Program-made: the position numbers and the translations under genes | The notes under the pieces: generated by a model | Told to the model about the DNA's origin: nothing | Databases searched by the model: none | What the model saw: only the letters and a program-made list of their open reading frames with translations | Assembly (NCBI GenBank): GCA_002295925.1 | Contig: DBGO01000011.1 | Span: forward strand, 58,273-113,687 | Direction of reading: 5' to 3' | Length of the DNA stretch: 55,415 bases | DNA from: Flavobacteriales bacterium UBA852 | GTDB taxonomy: Bacteria > Bacteroidota > Bacteroidia > Flavobacteriales_E > Vicingaceae | Shown here: one piece after another, positions 33,992-42,337 of the stretch | Numbering within the stretch: position 1 is the stretch's first letter | Layout: every line of letters starts with the position of its first letter

Positions 33992-34594
33992 TTATTTTTT
34001 TACTTTATATCCGGTTTCATTAATTGTTTCTTCCAATTCTTGCGAGTTGATTTTTGTTTTATCATATTGAATCGATACTTTGCCTTTTATCGCATCGGCT
34101 TTTACGCTTACAATTCCAGGCAGGTTTAACACTTCACTTTCAATATGTCGCTCACAACTTCCACATGTCATATCTTCTACCGAAAAGACAGTATCTATCA
34201 CTTTTTCAGCATTTACAATAACAATTTGTTTGGGTTCATTTGAAGGATAAAAAACATCGCCATAATGAGGGAAAGCTGTCATTAACACAGCAAAAACCGT
34301 AACAATACCCAAAAATGTTTTGCTTTGCCAAAAACTTGGCTTTTCATCCTCTTCGCACGCACATTCAATATCCTCTTTCGATTTTGGTTTCAATTTTTGA
34401 TACCATGCAAAACCCAGAACTATAAATGTTATGGCGATTAAATAAGGTCGAAACGGTTCCAGCCAAGAAAATACAGATGCAGCACCGGCTGCCCCTGAAA
34501 TTGCAGCCAAAATAGATGTTATGCAACACAATGATGCAGCAATGGCAGACAACACTCCTGCACCGATTAATTTTTTATTATTTGATTTTTTCAT
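33992..34594 (-). CDS. merTP: Mercuric transport protein MerTP (MerT-MerP fusion)
   Basis: An inner-membrane mercury importer fused to a MerP-like mercury-binding domain, 200 residues. The MerT part has a first helix with Cys23-Cys24 (SLCCITSILAAISG), further helices and the cytoplasmic cysteines 78 and 80 (IECACEEDEKP). After a third helix, the C-terminal 65 residues form an HMA/MerP domain with Cys144 and Cys147 (DMTCGSCERHIESEVL). Fused MerTP is typical of Bacteroidota mer modules. It precedes merA by 4 nt, with a -7 element and a palindromic operator-like site upstream. Confidence 0.94.
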   Translation of the reverse strand: MKKSNNKKLIGAGVLSAIAASLCCITSILAAISGAAGAASVFSWLEPFRPYLIAITFIVLGFAWYQKLKPKSKEDIECACEEDEKPSFWQSKTFLGIVTVFAVLMTAFPHYGDVFYPSNEPKQIVIVNAEKVIDTVFSVEDMTCGSCERHIESEVLNLPGIVSVKADAIKGKVSIQYDKTKINSQELEETINETGYKVKK

Positions 34595-34618
34595 TTTGAT
34601 TACCGATTTAATTCAATA

Positions 34619-34626
34619 CAAATATA
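34619..34626 (-). promoter_or_regulatory. Promoter -7 element for merTP-merA
   Basis: TATATTTG on the minus strand matches TAnnTTTG and lies 24 nt upstream of the merTP ATG. The palindrome at 34641-34662 covers the position expected for the -33 element. Confidence 0.6.
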
Positions 34627-34640
34627 AAATTTAATTTAGC

Positions 34641-34662
34641 TATTTTAGCAATTGCTTAAATA
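34641..34662 (-). promoter_or_regulatory. Operator-like palindrome upstream of merTP
   Basis: A 22-bp inverted repeat with a perfect core AGCAATTGCT and matching outer TATTT/AAATA arms (one mismatched pair in 11). It sits 14 bp upstream of the -7 element, where a bound repressor would block RNA polymerase. The shape resembles ArsR/SmtB-family operators more than a MerR site lying in an elongated -35/-10 spacer. No regulator gene is adjacent. Confidence 0.5.
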
Positions 34663-34742
34663 TGTTTTCTTTTCCGGTTTAGTTTAAATAATTTAAAATA
34701 TACGCAAATAAAAAACGGCTTTTTACTAAATTCGCACAGAAA

Positions 34743-34750
34743 TAAATTTG
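34743..34750 (+). promoter_or_regulatory. Promoter -7 element for lpdA
   Basis: TAAATTTG matches TAnnTTTG and lies 21 nt before the ATG at 34772. A weaker match (TAAATTCG) lies at 34727-34734. Placing the promoter here argues against the TTG at 34748 as the start codon. Confidence 0.55.
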
Positions 34751-34771
34751 TATAAGAAAAATCAAATCATT

Positions 34772-36160
34772 ATGAAATACGACATTATTATTATCGGAAG
34801 TGGACCGGGCGGATACGTAACAGCCATTCGCGCTTCTCAATTGGGATTTAAAACAGCAATTGTAGAAAAAGAAAATCTTGGTGGTATATGCTTAAACTGG
34901 GGATGTATCCCTACCAAAGCATTGCTTAAAAGTGCCAATGTGTTTGATTACATCAACCATGCCGCAGATTACGGTATAACCGTAGGCAATGCCAAAGCCG
35001 ATTTCCCGGCAATTATCAAAAGAAGTAGGGATGTTGCCAACGGAATGAGCAATGGCGTACAATTTTTGATGAAAAAAAATAAAATTGATGTTATCAACGG
35101 AACCGGAAAAGTTAAACCCGGAAAAAAAGTTGAAGTAACCGACAAAGACGGTAAGGTTAGCGAATACAGTGCCGACCATGTAATTATTGCCACAGGTGCA
35201 CGTTCGCGTGAGTTGCCCAACTTGCCACAAGACGGGAAAAAAATTATCGGCTACCGCCAAGCCCTATCGTTAGAAAAATTACCTAAAAAAATGGTTGTGG
35301 TAGGTTCCGGCGCCATAGGTGTTGAGTTTGCCTATTTTTACAACAGTATGGGAACAGAAGTTACCATAGTTGAATACATGCCGAATATTGTTCCTGTAGA
35401 AGATGAAGAAGTTTCCAAACAATTGGAACGTTCTTTCAAAAAACAAGGCATTAAAGTAATGACCAATTCAAGTGTAGAAAGCGTTGATACTAAAGGTGCG
35501 GGATGTAAAGTAAAAGTTAAAACTAAAAAAGGCGAAGAAACTATTGAATGCGACGTAGTTCTTTCGGCTGTGGGTATTACGGCAAATATCGAAAATATTG
35601 GATTGGAAGAAGTTGGCATTGTTACCGACAAAGGCAAAATTACAGTTGATGAGTTTTATCGCACCAATATTCCGGGGTATTATGCCATTGGTGATGTAAT
35701 TCCAGGACCGGCATTGGCTCACGTAGCATCTGCCGAGGGTATCACTTGCGTAGAAAAAATAAAAGGAATGGAGGTTGAACCGATAGACTATACAAACATA
35801 CCGGGTTGTACTTACTGCTCTCCTGAAATTGCTTCTGTCGGTTATACCGAGAAAAAAGCCAAAGAAGCGGGTTACGAAATAAAAGTGGGTAAATTCCCAT
35901 TCTCTGCTTCAGGAAAAGCAAGTGCTGCCGGTCACAAAGACGGTTTTGTAAAAGTTATTTATGATGCCAAATACGGCGAGTTATTGGGTGCACACATGAT
36001 TGGCGCCAATGTTACTGAAATGATTGCCGAATTGGTTGCAGCTCGTAAGTTGGAAACTACCGGACATGAAATATTAAAAGCTATTCACCCGCATCCAACA
36101 ATGAGTGAAGCTGTAATGGAAGCCACAGCTGCTGCATACGGTGAAGTTATTCATTTATAA
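34772..36160 (+). CDS. lpdA: Dihydrolipoyl dehydrogenase
   Basis: The E3 component of 2-oxoacid dehydrogenase complexes. The 462-residue protein has the FAD motif YDIIIIGSGPGGYVTAIRA, the redox disulfide Cys40/Cys45 in LGGICLNWGCIPTKAL, the NAD motif VVVGSGAIGVEFAYFYNSMG, and the C-terminal His-Glu dyad in AIHPHPTMSEAVMEA. There is no lipoyl domain. The ATG at 34772 is chosen over an in-frame TTG at 34748 lying inside the promoter element. It is monocistronic with a strong terminator. E1 and E2 genes are not in the window. Confidence 0.96.
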   Translation: MKYDIIIIGSGPGGYVTAIRASQLGFKTAIVEKENLGGICLNWGCIPTKALLKSANVFDYINHAADYGITVGNAKADFPAIIKRSRDVANGMSNGVQFLMKKNKIDVINGTGKVKPGKKVEVTDKDGKVSEYSADHVIIATGARSRELPNLPQDGKKIIGYRQALSLEKLPKKMVVVGSGAIGVEFAYFYNSMGTEVTIVEYMPNIVPVEDEEVSKQLERSFKKQGIKVMTNSSVESVDTKGAGCKVKVKTKKGEETIECDVVLSAVGITANIENIGLEEVGIVTDKGKITVDEFYRTNIPGYYAIGDVIPGPALAHVASAEGITCVEKIKGMEVEPIDYTNIPGCTYCSPEIASVGYTEKKAKEAGYEIKVGKFPFSASGKASAAGHKDGFVKVIYDAKYGELLGAHMIGANVTEMIAELVAARKLETTGHEILKAIHPHPTMSEAVMEATAAAYGEVIHL

Positions 36161-36187
36161 GAAATATATTTTCAACAATAATCCTTT

Positions 36188-36215
36188 AAAACCCGTCTCA
36201 AATAAGACGGGTTTT
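36188..36215 (+). terminator. Intrinsic terminator after lpdA
   Basis: AAAACCCGTCT and AGACGGGTTTT form a perfect 11-bp stem around a 6-nt loop, 28 nt after the lpdA stop, followed by AATTTTAT. Confidence 0.88.
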
Positions 36216-36276
36216 AATTTTATAAATAAATCGCTGTATTTTGTTTAAAATATTCCGGCATAAGCCAACAAATGAT

Positions 36277-36284
36277 TAGATTTG
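36277..36284 (+). promoter_or_regulatory. Promoter -7 element for the aminotransferase operon
   Basis: TAGATTTG matches TAnnTTTG and lies 19 nt before the ATG at 36303. It probably drives the aminotransferase and the genes following it to porT. Confidence 0.55.
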
Positions 36285-36302
36285 TTTTTTAATTGTTTCT
36301 AA

Positions 36303-37502
36303 ATGATGACTGTACAATTATCCGACAGAATAAATAATTTGAGCGAATCGCAAACATTGGCAATGGCTCGAATAAGTCGTGAATTACAAGCCGAAGGAAA
36401 AGACATTATCAGCTTAAGCATTGGCGAACCCGATTTTGATACGCCCGAACCAATCAAACAAGCGGCTATCGAAGCCATTAATCAAAACTTCACCCATTAC
36501 ACACCTGTTCCGGGAATCCCCGAATTGCGAGAAGCCATAGCCAATAAATTAAAACGCGATAATAACCTTACTTATCAGCCCGATCAGATTGTTGTTTCTA
36601 CCGGCGCCAAACAATCGTTGGCAAATATAGCTTTGGCATTGCTCAACCCCGGTGATGAAGTTTTGCTACCTGCTCCGTACTGGGTCAGTTACAAAGAAAT
36701 TATTAAATTGGCAGAAGCGGTTCCGGTTGAAATCCCAACATCTATAAAAACTGATTTTAAAATAACCGCCAATCAATTGGAAAATGCCATTACGCCAAAA
36801 ACCAAAATGATTTGGTACAGTTCGCCATGTAACCCCAGTGGATCGGTTTATTCAAAAGAAGAGTTGGCTCAAATTGCTCAAGTCATCAAAAAGCATCCGC
36901 AAATTACTGTTGTTTCGGATGAAATTTACGAGCTGATTAATTTTTCTTCAAAACATGAAAGTATTGCTCAATTCGAAGAAATAAAAAATCAAGTAATTAT
37001 TGTCAACGGTGTGTCAAAAGGTTTTGCCATGACCGGTTGGCGAATTGGTTATATTGCCGCTCCGCAAGAAATTGCGAATGCTTGCTCAAAAATGCAAGGA
37101 CAAATAACTTCAGGCGCTAACAGTATTGCGCAAAAAGCATCTGTAAAAGCCATGCAAATGAACCCGGAAGAAATGGCGTATATGAAAAGTGCATTTAAAA
37201 ACCGGCGCGACAAATGTATTGATTGGTTAAAAAATATTGAAGATCTAAAAGTGAACGAACCGAAAGGTGCTTTTTATCTTTTTCCCGATATTTCGGCATT
37301 TTTTGGCAAAAGCCATAAAAAATACACAATAAACAATGCTACCGATTTAGCAATGTATTTGCTGTATGAGGCAAATGTTGCCGTGGTTACCGGCGAAGCA
37401 TTTGGCGATAAAAATTGCATTCGTTTGTCATATGCCGCATCTGAAGATGTGCTTAAAGAAGCAATTAGCCGAATTGGTAAAGCATTGGCTCAATTACAGT
37501 AA
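36303..37502 (+). CDS. Pyridoxal phosphate-dependent aminotransferase (aspartate aminotransferase-like)
   Basis: A fold-type I class I/II aminotransferase, 399 residues. It shows SLSIGEPDFDTPEPIK, the substrate/PLP segment VVSTGAKQSLANIALAL, SSPCNPSGSVYS, DEIYELI, and the PLP Schiff-base lysine 239 in GVSKGFAMTGWRIGY. It is closest in pattern to the AspB/AAT subgroup Ib, probably aspartate or aromatic 2-oxoacid transamination. Starts at Met1 and Met2 are both possible. It heads a plus-strand run with the heptose-kinase-like gene 8 nt downstream. Confidence 0.9.
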   Translation: MMTVQLSDRINNLSESQTLAMARISRELQAEGKDIISLSIGEPDFDTPEPIKQAAIEAINQNFTHYTPVPGIPELREAIANKLKRDNNLTYQPDQIVVSTGAKQSLANIALALLNPGDEVLLPAPYWVSYKEIIKLAEAVPVEIPTSIKTDFKITANQLENAITPKTKMIWYSSPCNPSGSVYSKEELAQIAQVIKKHPQITVVSDEIYELINFSSKHESIAQFEEIKNQVIIVNGVSKGFAMTGWRIGYIAAPQEIANACSKMQGQITSGANSIAQKASVKAMQMNPEEMAYMKSAFKNRRDKCIDWLKNIEDLKVNEPKGAFYLFPDISAFFGKSHKKYTINNATDLAMYLLYEANVAVVTGEAFGDKNCIRLSYAASEDVLKEAISRIGKALAQLQ

Positions 37503-37510
37503 TTTGAATT

Positions 37511-38503
37511 ATGAAAAAAGAATATTTACGATATAAATTCAAAGAATTTGACCGGGTAAAAGCGCTGGTTATTGGCGATGTAATGATTGATTCTTACTTT
37601 TTGGGAAAAGTACATCGTATCTCGCCTGAAGCTCCCGTACCGATTATATCAGTTGATAAAAAAGAACACCGCTTGGGTGGTGCCGCTAATGTGGCGTTAA
37701 ACCTAAAATCATTGGGAGCAACACCCATTGTATGCAGCGTTGTTGGTAACGACAGCAATGCACAATTATTAATGCAACTTTTTGAAAAAGAAAGCATTGC
37801 TACTGACAATATTTTGCTTGACGAAAGCAGAGTAACTACAGTTAAAACACGAATGATTGGCAACAACACACAACTATTACGTGTTGACGAAGAAATAACC
37901 GATAATATCAATACTGATATTGAGCAGAAATTGATTGAAACAATAAAAAACACAATAGAAAATTCGGAGATTAAAGTTATAATTTTTGAAGATTACGATA
38001 AAGGGGTAATTACGCCCAATTTGATTACTGAAATAGTTGATTTTGCCAATAAAAAAGGAATCCCGACAACGGTTGACCCAAAAAAGAACAATTTTTTAAA
38101 CTATAAAAACGTAACCCTTTTCAAGCCCAACTTAAAAGAGTTAAAAGAAGGATTGAAAGAAGATGATTTGGACATAAAAAATATTGATGATTACTTAATT
38201 AAACTAAACGACCTGTTGCCGCACAACATTTCTTTTGTAACACTTTCGGAACAAGGTGTATTCATTACCGACTTTAACGAAAAACACCATATTCCGGCGC
38301 ATTTACGCAACATTGCTGATGTATCGGGTGCCGGCGATTCGGTTATCAGTGTGGCATCGCTTGCTTTGGCTGTAGATATGAGTATTAAAGAAATTGCCGA
38401 ATTAGCCAATTTAGCAGGTGGACTGGTTTGCGAAAAAGTGGGCGTTGTGCCTATCGAAAAAAATATTTTATTGAGTGAAGCGATTGAAAAATTAGCCGAC
38501 TAA
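37511..38503 (+). CDS. RfaE/HldE domain I-like sugar kinase (PfkB family)
   Basis: A ribokinase-fold kinase of 330 residues. It resembles the kinase half of HldE (D-glycero-beta-D-manno-heptose-7-phosphate kinase, RfaE1): VLVIGDVMIDSYFLG-type start (ALVIGDVMIDSYFLGKVHRISPEAPVPI in pieces), GGAANVALNLKSLG, TVDPKKNNF and the anion-hole ADVSGAGDSVISVASLAL. The nucleotidyltransferase half is absent, so a separate partner would be needed. It probably feeds LPS core heptose synthesis; the exact substrate is inferred. The trkH start codon follows its stop directly. Confidence 0.88.
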   Translation: MKKEYLRYKFKEFDRVKALVIGDVMIDSYFLGKVHRISPEAPVPIISVDKKEHRLGGAANVALNLKSLGATPIVCSVVGNDSNAQLLMQLFEKESIATDNILLDESRVTTVKTRMIGNNTQLLRVDEEITDNINTDIEQKLIETIKNTIENSEIKVIIFEDYDKGVITPNLITEIVDFANKKGIPTTVDPKKNNFLNYKNVTLFKPNLKELKEGLKEDDLDIKNIDDYLIKLNDLLPHNISFVTLSEQGVFITDFNEKHHIPAHLRNIADVSGAGDSVISVASLALAVDMSIKEIAELANLAGGLVCEKVGVVPIEKNILLSEAIEKLAD

Positions 38504-40339
38504 ATGAACACATTCGTAAATAAAATCCGCGAAAGGATAAATTTAAAGTTATACAATTCCAAAAATCTTGTCCTTGGAATTTTCAGGATTTTATTGATAT
38601 TATTTACAATATCGGCTATTGGAGCCATTGTTTATTATTACGGGTTTCCTCAAACGAGTGAAACCAAAGAATTACTGTTGAATTATTTTAAAGTTGTATT
38701 TGGGTTTTATGTTTTGCACTACATCACTCAAATTATTTACGACTTTTCGCCCCTTCAATTTATAAAAAAAACGTGGTTTCAAGCAATAATGATGTTATTG
38801 TTAATCTTAGAAGGATTGCATAACGAAATATTCGGACATATGCTCTTACCGACATTATTTGAACGGTTGGGTATGCATAATGCTGCTGACTATACCGGTG
38901 TATTTATTCATATATATTTTCTCATAACCATTATCAGTGAATTAGGTAAACCTTCTCAAATTCTTACAAAAATAAAACTCGACCCCAGTGTCATTTTTAC
39001 ATTAACATTTATACTGATTATTTTATCGGGAACAGGACTTTTAATGCTTCCAGAAATGACCACGATAAAAGGAAGTATGAATTTTTTGGATGCGTTGTTT
39101 ACCTCTACCAGTGCGGTATGTGTTACCGGTTTAATTGTTGAAGATACGGCTACTTTTTTCACCTTTAAAGGTCAATTGATTTTAATGGCTTTGATAAAAA
39201 TCGGAGGATTAAACATATTGATTTTCAGTACACTGATGGCTTTTGCGGCAAAATTTGGCATTAGCGTAAAACATCATAATGTTATTGAAGATTTTGTCAA
39301 CAAAGACTCTATGTTTGGAACCGGCGGTATGTTGCGCAATATTATTTTATGGAGCATAGGTTTTGAACTGTTGGGTGCGGTATTGATGTATTTTTTATGG
39401 AGCGACCATATCCCCTTCCGTAACAGCGGACAAAAAATATTTTACAGCTTGTTTCATTCCGTCTCGGCATTCAATAATGCCGGATTTTCCATTTTTACCG
39501 ATGGTTTTGGCAATCCTTTAGTTCAACATAATTATGGCGTTCATTGGATTTTAAGTGTCTTAATCTTTTTAGGAGCATTGGGATTTGTTCCCATTTTTGA
39601 CATATTTGAACCGCGAGCAATATTAAACCGTTATGTAAATAAATGGAAGTCTTTTAAAATTGACACACGCATTGCACTATATTATTCTTTGGGCTTAATA
39701 GTATTTGGAGCCGTTTTGTTTTTTGCTTTGGAATACAACAATACCCTAAAAGACCAATCGCTATACGGTAAAATTACAGGCGCGGTTTTTCAATCGGTTA
39801 CTACGCGAACAGCAGGGTTCAATACCGTTGACATTGGCGCAATGACAATTCCAATGCTTATTATGTTTTTGGTTTTGATGTTTATCGGAGCTTCCTCCAG
39901 TTCAACCGGTGGCGGTATTAAAACCAGCACTTTTGCCATTATATGGGCGGCAACCGTTGCCACAATAAAAAACAACGAACGCACCGAATTATTTAAACGT
40001 ACTATTCCGGTAGAGTTGGTCAAAAGAGCTTATTCCATTTTTATATTTTTCATATTCGGTATTGTGGTGAGTGTTTTTCTGCTTTCCATTACCGAAACCG
40101 AGATACTAAACACTGCCGGACGCTCAGTATTGGACCTTATTTTTGAAGAAGTATCGGCAATTTGTACCGTTGGTTTATCTACCGGAATTACTTCTCAATT
40201 ATCCGAAGCAGGTAAAGCCATAATTATTGCCTCAATGTTTATAGGACGTGTTGGCACGCTAACCATTGCTTTTGCCGTAAGCAAGCGCGTCATAAGTTTA
40301 AATTATAAATACCCCAAAGCCCATATGTTGGTTGGATAA
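38504..40339 (+). CDS. TrkH-family potassium uptake protein
   Basis: A K+ (or Na+-coupled) translocating subunit, 611 residues. Four pore loops carry the selectivity glycines: TSTSAVCVTGLIV, HSVSAFNNAGFSIF, QSVTTRTAGFNTVD and EEVSAICTVGLSTGI. About 130 residues of extra N-terminal helices precede the canonical core, a form known in Bacteroidota. Its TrkA/KtrA gating partner is not in the window. It abuts the kinase gene with no spacer, and its end overlaps the frame of menG only if an upstream TTG is used. Confidence 0.93.
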   Translation: MNTFVNKIRERINLKLYNSKNLVLGIFRILLILFTISAIGAIVYYYGFPQTSETKELLLNYFKVVFGFYVLHYITQIIYDFSPLQFIKKTWFQAIMMLLLILEGLHNEIFGHMLLPTLFERLGMHNAADYTGVFIHIYFLITIISELGKPSQILTKIKLDPSVIFTLTFILIILSGTGLLMLPEMTTIKGSMNFLDALFTSTSAVCVTGLIVEDTATFFTFKGQLILMALIKIGGLNILIFSTLMAFAAKFGISVKHHNVIEDFVNKDSMFGTGGMLRNIILWSIGFELLGAVLMYFLWSDHIPFRNSGQKIFYSLFHSVSAFNNAGFSIFTDGFGNPLVQHNYGVHWILSVLIFLGALGFVPIFDIFEPRAILNRYVNKWKSFKIDTRIALYYSLGLIVFGAVLFFALEYNNTLKDQSLYGKITGAVFQSVTTRTAGFNTVDIGAMTIPMLIMFLVLMFIGASSSSTGGGIKTSTFAIIWAATVATIKNNERTELFKRTIPVELVKRAYSIFIFFIFGIVVSVFLLSITETEILNTAGRSVLDLIFEEVSAICTVGLSTGITSQLSEAGKAIIIASMFIGRVGTLTIAFAVSKRVISLNYKYPKAHMLVG

Positions 40340-40349
40340 AAATTTTCAA

Positions 40350-41078
40350 ATGAAACAAACCGTTATTCCATATAAAGAAAAGAATGCTTCAAAAAAGGAG
40401 CAAGTTGAAGAAATGTTCGATAACATCAGTAAGAAATATGATTTTTTAAATCATTTTTTATCGATGGGTATTGATGTTTTGTGGCGTAAAAAAGCCATAA
40501 AAATGCTTAAACCTTACCAACCAAAAATCATTTTGGATGTTGCTACCGGTACAGGTGATTTTGCCATTGAGAGTTTGGCTTTAAACCCCAAAAAAGTCAT
40601 TGGCATTGATTTATCTGAAGGGATGTTGAGTGTAGGAAGAGAGAAAATCAAAAAGAAAAAAGTTGACCAAATCATTGAATTATTAAAAGGCGATTCGGAG
40701 CATTTACCATTTGAGAATAATTATTTCGATGCCTACACGGTTGGTTTTGGTGTAAGAAATTTTGAAAATCTCGAAAAAGGACTTTCTGAAATGCTTCGCG
40801 TACTTAAACCAAAAGGACAAGCCGTTATTTTAGAATTTTCAAAACCAAAGAAATTTCCCGTAAAGCAACTGTATAATTTTTATTTTAAATATATTTTACC
40901 CGGCATTGGAAATACTATATCCAAAGACAAAGCGGCTTACACCTACTTGCCCGAGTCGGTTGATGCTTTTCCCGAAGGAAATGATTTTTTGGCAATTTTA
41001 CAGAAAACCGGATATAATAATGTTTCGGCACATCCGTTACTATTTGGAATTGCCACTATTTACAGAGGTGAAAAATAA
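40350..41078 (+). CDS. menG: Demethylmenaquinone/ubiquinone methyltransferase
   Basis: The last C-methylation of menaquinone synthesis (MenG/UbiE). The 242-residue enzyme has the UbiE N-terminal signature FDNISKKYDFLNHFLSMGIDVLWRKK, motif I ILDVATGTGDFAIE, and GFGVRNFENLEKGLSEMLRVLKPKG. The ATG at 40350 is chosen; the TTG at 40332 would overlap trkH. Its stop overlaps the likely GTG start of porT, a pairing seen in other Bacteroidota. With no ubiquinone genes visible, menaquinone is the more likely product. Confidence 0.94.
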   Translation: MKQTVIPYKEKNASKKEQVEEMFDNISKKYDFLNHFLSMGIDVLWRKKAIKMLKPYQPKIILDVATGTGDFAIESLALNPKKVIGIDLSEGMLSVGREKIKKKKVDQIIELLKGDSEHLPFENNYFDAYTVGFGVRNFENLEKGLSEMLRVLKPKGQAVILEFSKPKKFPVKQLYNFYFKYILPGIGNTISKDKAAYTYLPESVDAFPEGNDFLAILQKTGYNNVSAHPLLFGIATIYRGEK

Positions 41079-41808
41079 TTTATTGGATTTGGCAAAAAAG
41101 TTATTCATATCATTGATTTTTGTTGGGGTTGCCTCGGGCTTGTTTGGTCAAGTAGGTACCGAAAAAGTAAAAAACTTACAAAAGTTCGACCAACAGGTGG
41201 TTCATTTCGGATTCTTGTTGGGTATCAATTCCGGTGATTTTTCTTTGTTTCGAAACCCACCTTCCGACAGTTTATTATCCATAGAAGTAACCAAACAATC
41301 GGGCTTTAATTTAGGTATCATTTCAGCATTGCACTTCAATGAATATTTCAGTTTACGTTTCACCCCCAACCTTAGTTTTGCGCAAAGAACAGTTAATTAC
41401 CAATTTTACAGTCCTGCCGATACTGTAATTTTAGAATATGATAAAATTGTAGAATCTACCTACATTAACTTTCCGCTTACCATTAAATATAAATCGATGC
41501 GGTTTAACAATTTTGCCGCATACATTATCGGAGGCGGAGCATTTGTTTTAGACTTGGCATCAAACAAAGATGTGAATAACGCCAATTTACAACCTAATGA
41601 TGTTGTTTTAAAAATAAACAAAACCGATTGGCGCGGCGAAGTGGGTGTAGGCACTGATTTCTACTTGCCTTATTTTAAGTTTGCCATAGAATTGAAAATG
41701 TCATACGGATTGCGTGATATTCTAATTCACGACAATACTATTTTCTCCAACCCCATCAATAAAATGCGGGCAAAGATGTTTTTGCTTTCATTTACTTTTG
41801 AGGGATAA
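41068..41808 (+). CDS. porT: PorT-family outer-membrane beta-barrel protein (T9SS)
   Basis: An outer-membrane protein of 246 residues that matches PorT/SprT, needed for type IX secretion. A signal peptide (LFISLIFVGVASGLFGQ) precedes a short polar segment and FDQQVVHFGFLLGINSGDF. Alternating amphipathic strands follow (YFSLRFTPNLSFAQRTVNYQF, STYINFPLTIKYKSMRF, YIIGGGAFVLDLA, WRGEVGVGTDFYLPYFKFAIELKMSYGL, in pieces), with a final aromatic strand. The frame is open further upstream, but a GTG at 41068 that overlaps the menG stop by 11 nt gives a normal signal peptide. The T9SS cargo at 49828 supports the assignment. Confidence 0.88.
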   Translation: MKNNLLDLAKKLFISLIFVGVASGLFGQVGTEKVKNLQKFDQQVVHFGFLLGINSGDFSLFRNPPSDSLLSIEVTKQSGFNLGIISALHFNEYFSLRFTPNLSFAQRTVNYQFYSPADTVILEYDKIVESTYINFPLTIKYKSMRFNNFAAYIIGGGAFVLDLASNKDVNNANLQPNDVVLKINKTDWRGEVGVGTDFYLPYFKFAIELKMSYGLRDILIHDNTIFSNPINKMRAKMFLLSFTFEG

Positions 41809-41813
41809 ATCTT

Positions 41814-42302
41814 CTACCCTACTTGTTGTTTTATCCAGCTTTCCGATAAAGGTTGTTGCCAATTTTTATCAAATTCGGCTTTTGTAGTTACGGCATTGTT
41901 ATACACTGTTGTAGCCGGCGAAAGTTCATTTGCTTCCACCATTTTTAAAAATTCAGCGTATGGCGCAACTTCTACTTCATCGCTTTTGGGTTGTTTGTAC
42001 GCTATATTTAAGCGATTTAAGAGCTCTGTTTCCAGTTCTTGTTCCAATTCTTGAATAATTCGAACCGATGCATCGGCAGCGCGTCCGCAAAGTCTTCCTC
42101 CCTCTTCTGATGCATATACAATAACAAATCGATTGTCTCTTACCTCAAAGCCACCATCAACAAGTTCACCATGCGAATCCCACGAATCGATAAATTCATC
42201 CAACCTGACCTTAATATGGTTTACATCATCTTCGTCAAATTTATTTTTGGATGTATATACCCACACTCGGGCATTGGCAGGCATTTGTTCTATCGATTTC
42301 AT
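41814..42302 (-). CDS. Conserved hypothetical protein (often mislabelled ABC transporter ATPase)
   Basis: A 162-residue soluble protein. It has no Walker motifs, so the database label ABC transporter ATPase given to this Bacteroidota family is not supported. Recognisable features are QMPANARVWVYTSKNKF near the N-terminus, FIDSWDSHGELVDGGFEVRDNRFVIVYASE in pieces, a conserved CGRAADASVRIIQELE helix, and a C-terminal NNAVTTKAEFDKNWQQPL. Met11 at 42302 is preferred over the ATG at 42332 by family start pattern. It is the last gene of the Fe-S/MlaD/amidase run. The function is unknown. Confidence 0.72.
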   Translation of the reverse strand: MKSIEQMPANARVWVYTSKNKFDEDDVNHIKVRLDEFIDSWDSHGELVDGGFEVRDNRFVIVYASEEGGRLCGRAADASVRIIQELEQELETELLNRLNIAYKQPKSDEVEVAPYAEFLKMVEANELSPATTVYNNAVTTKAEFDKNWQQPLSESWIKQQVG

Positions 42303-42337
42303 AATATTGTTCTTTAAAAGGTAATTTTTCAAGAAAA

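Noticed and set aside
34748..34771. TTG start of lpdA at 34748
   Set aside because: The codon lies within the exact TAAATTTG promoter element; the ATG at 34772 begins the conserved flavoprotein N-terminus.
41814..42302. ABC transporter ATPase label for the small conserved protein
   Set aside because: The protein contains no Walker A, Walker B or signature motif and is only about 160 residues.
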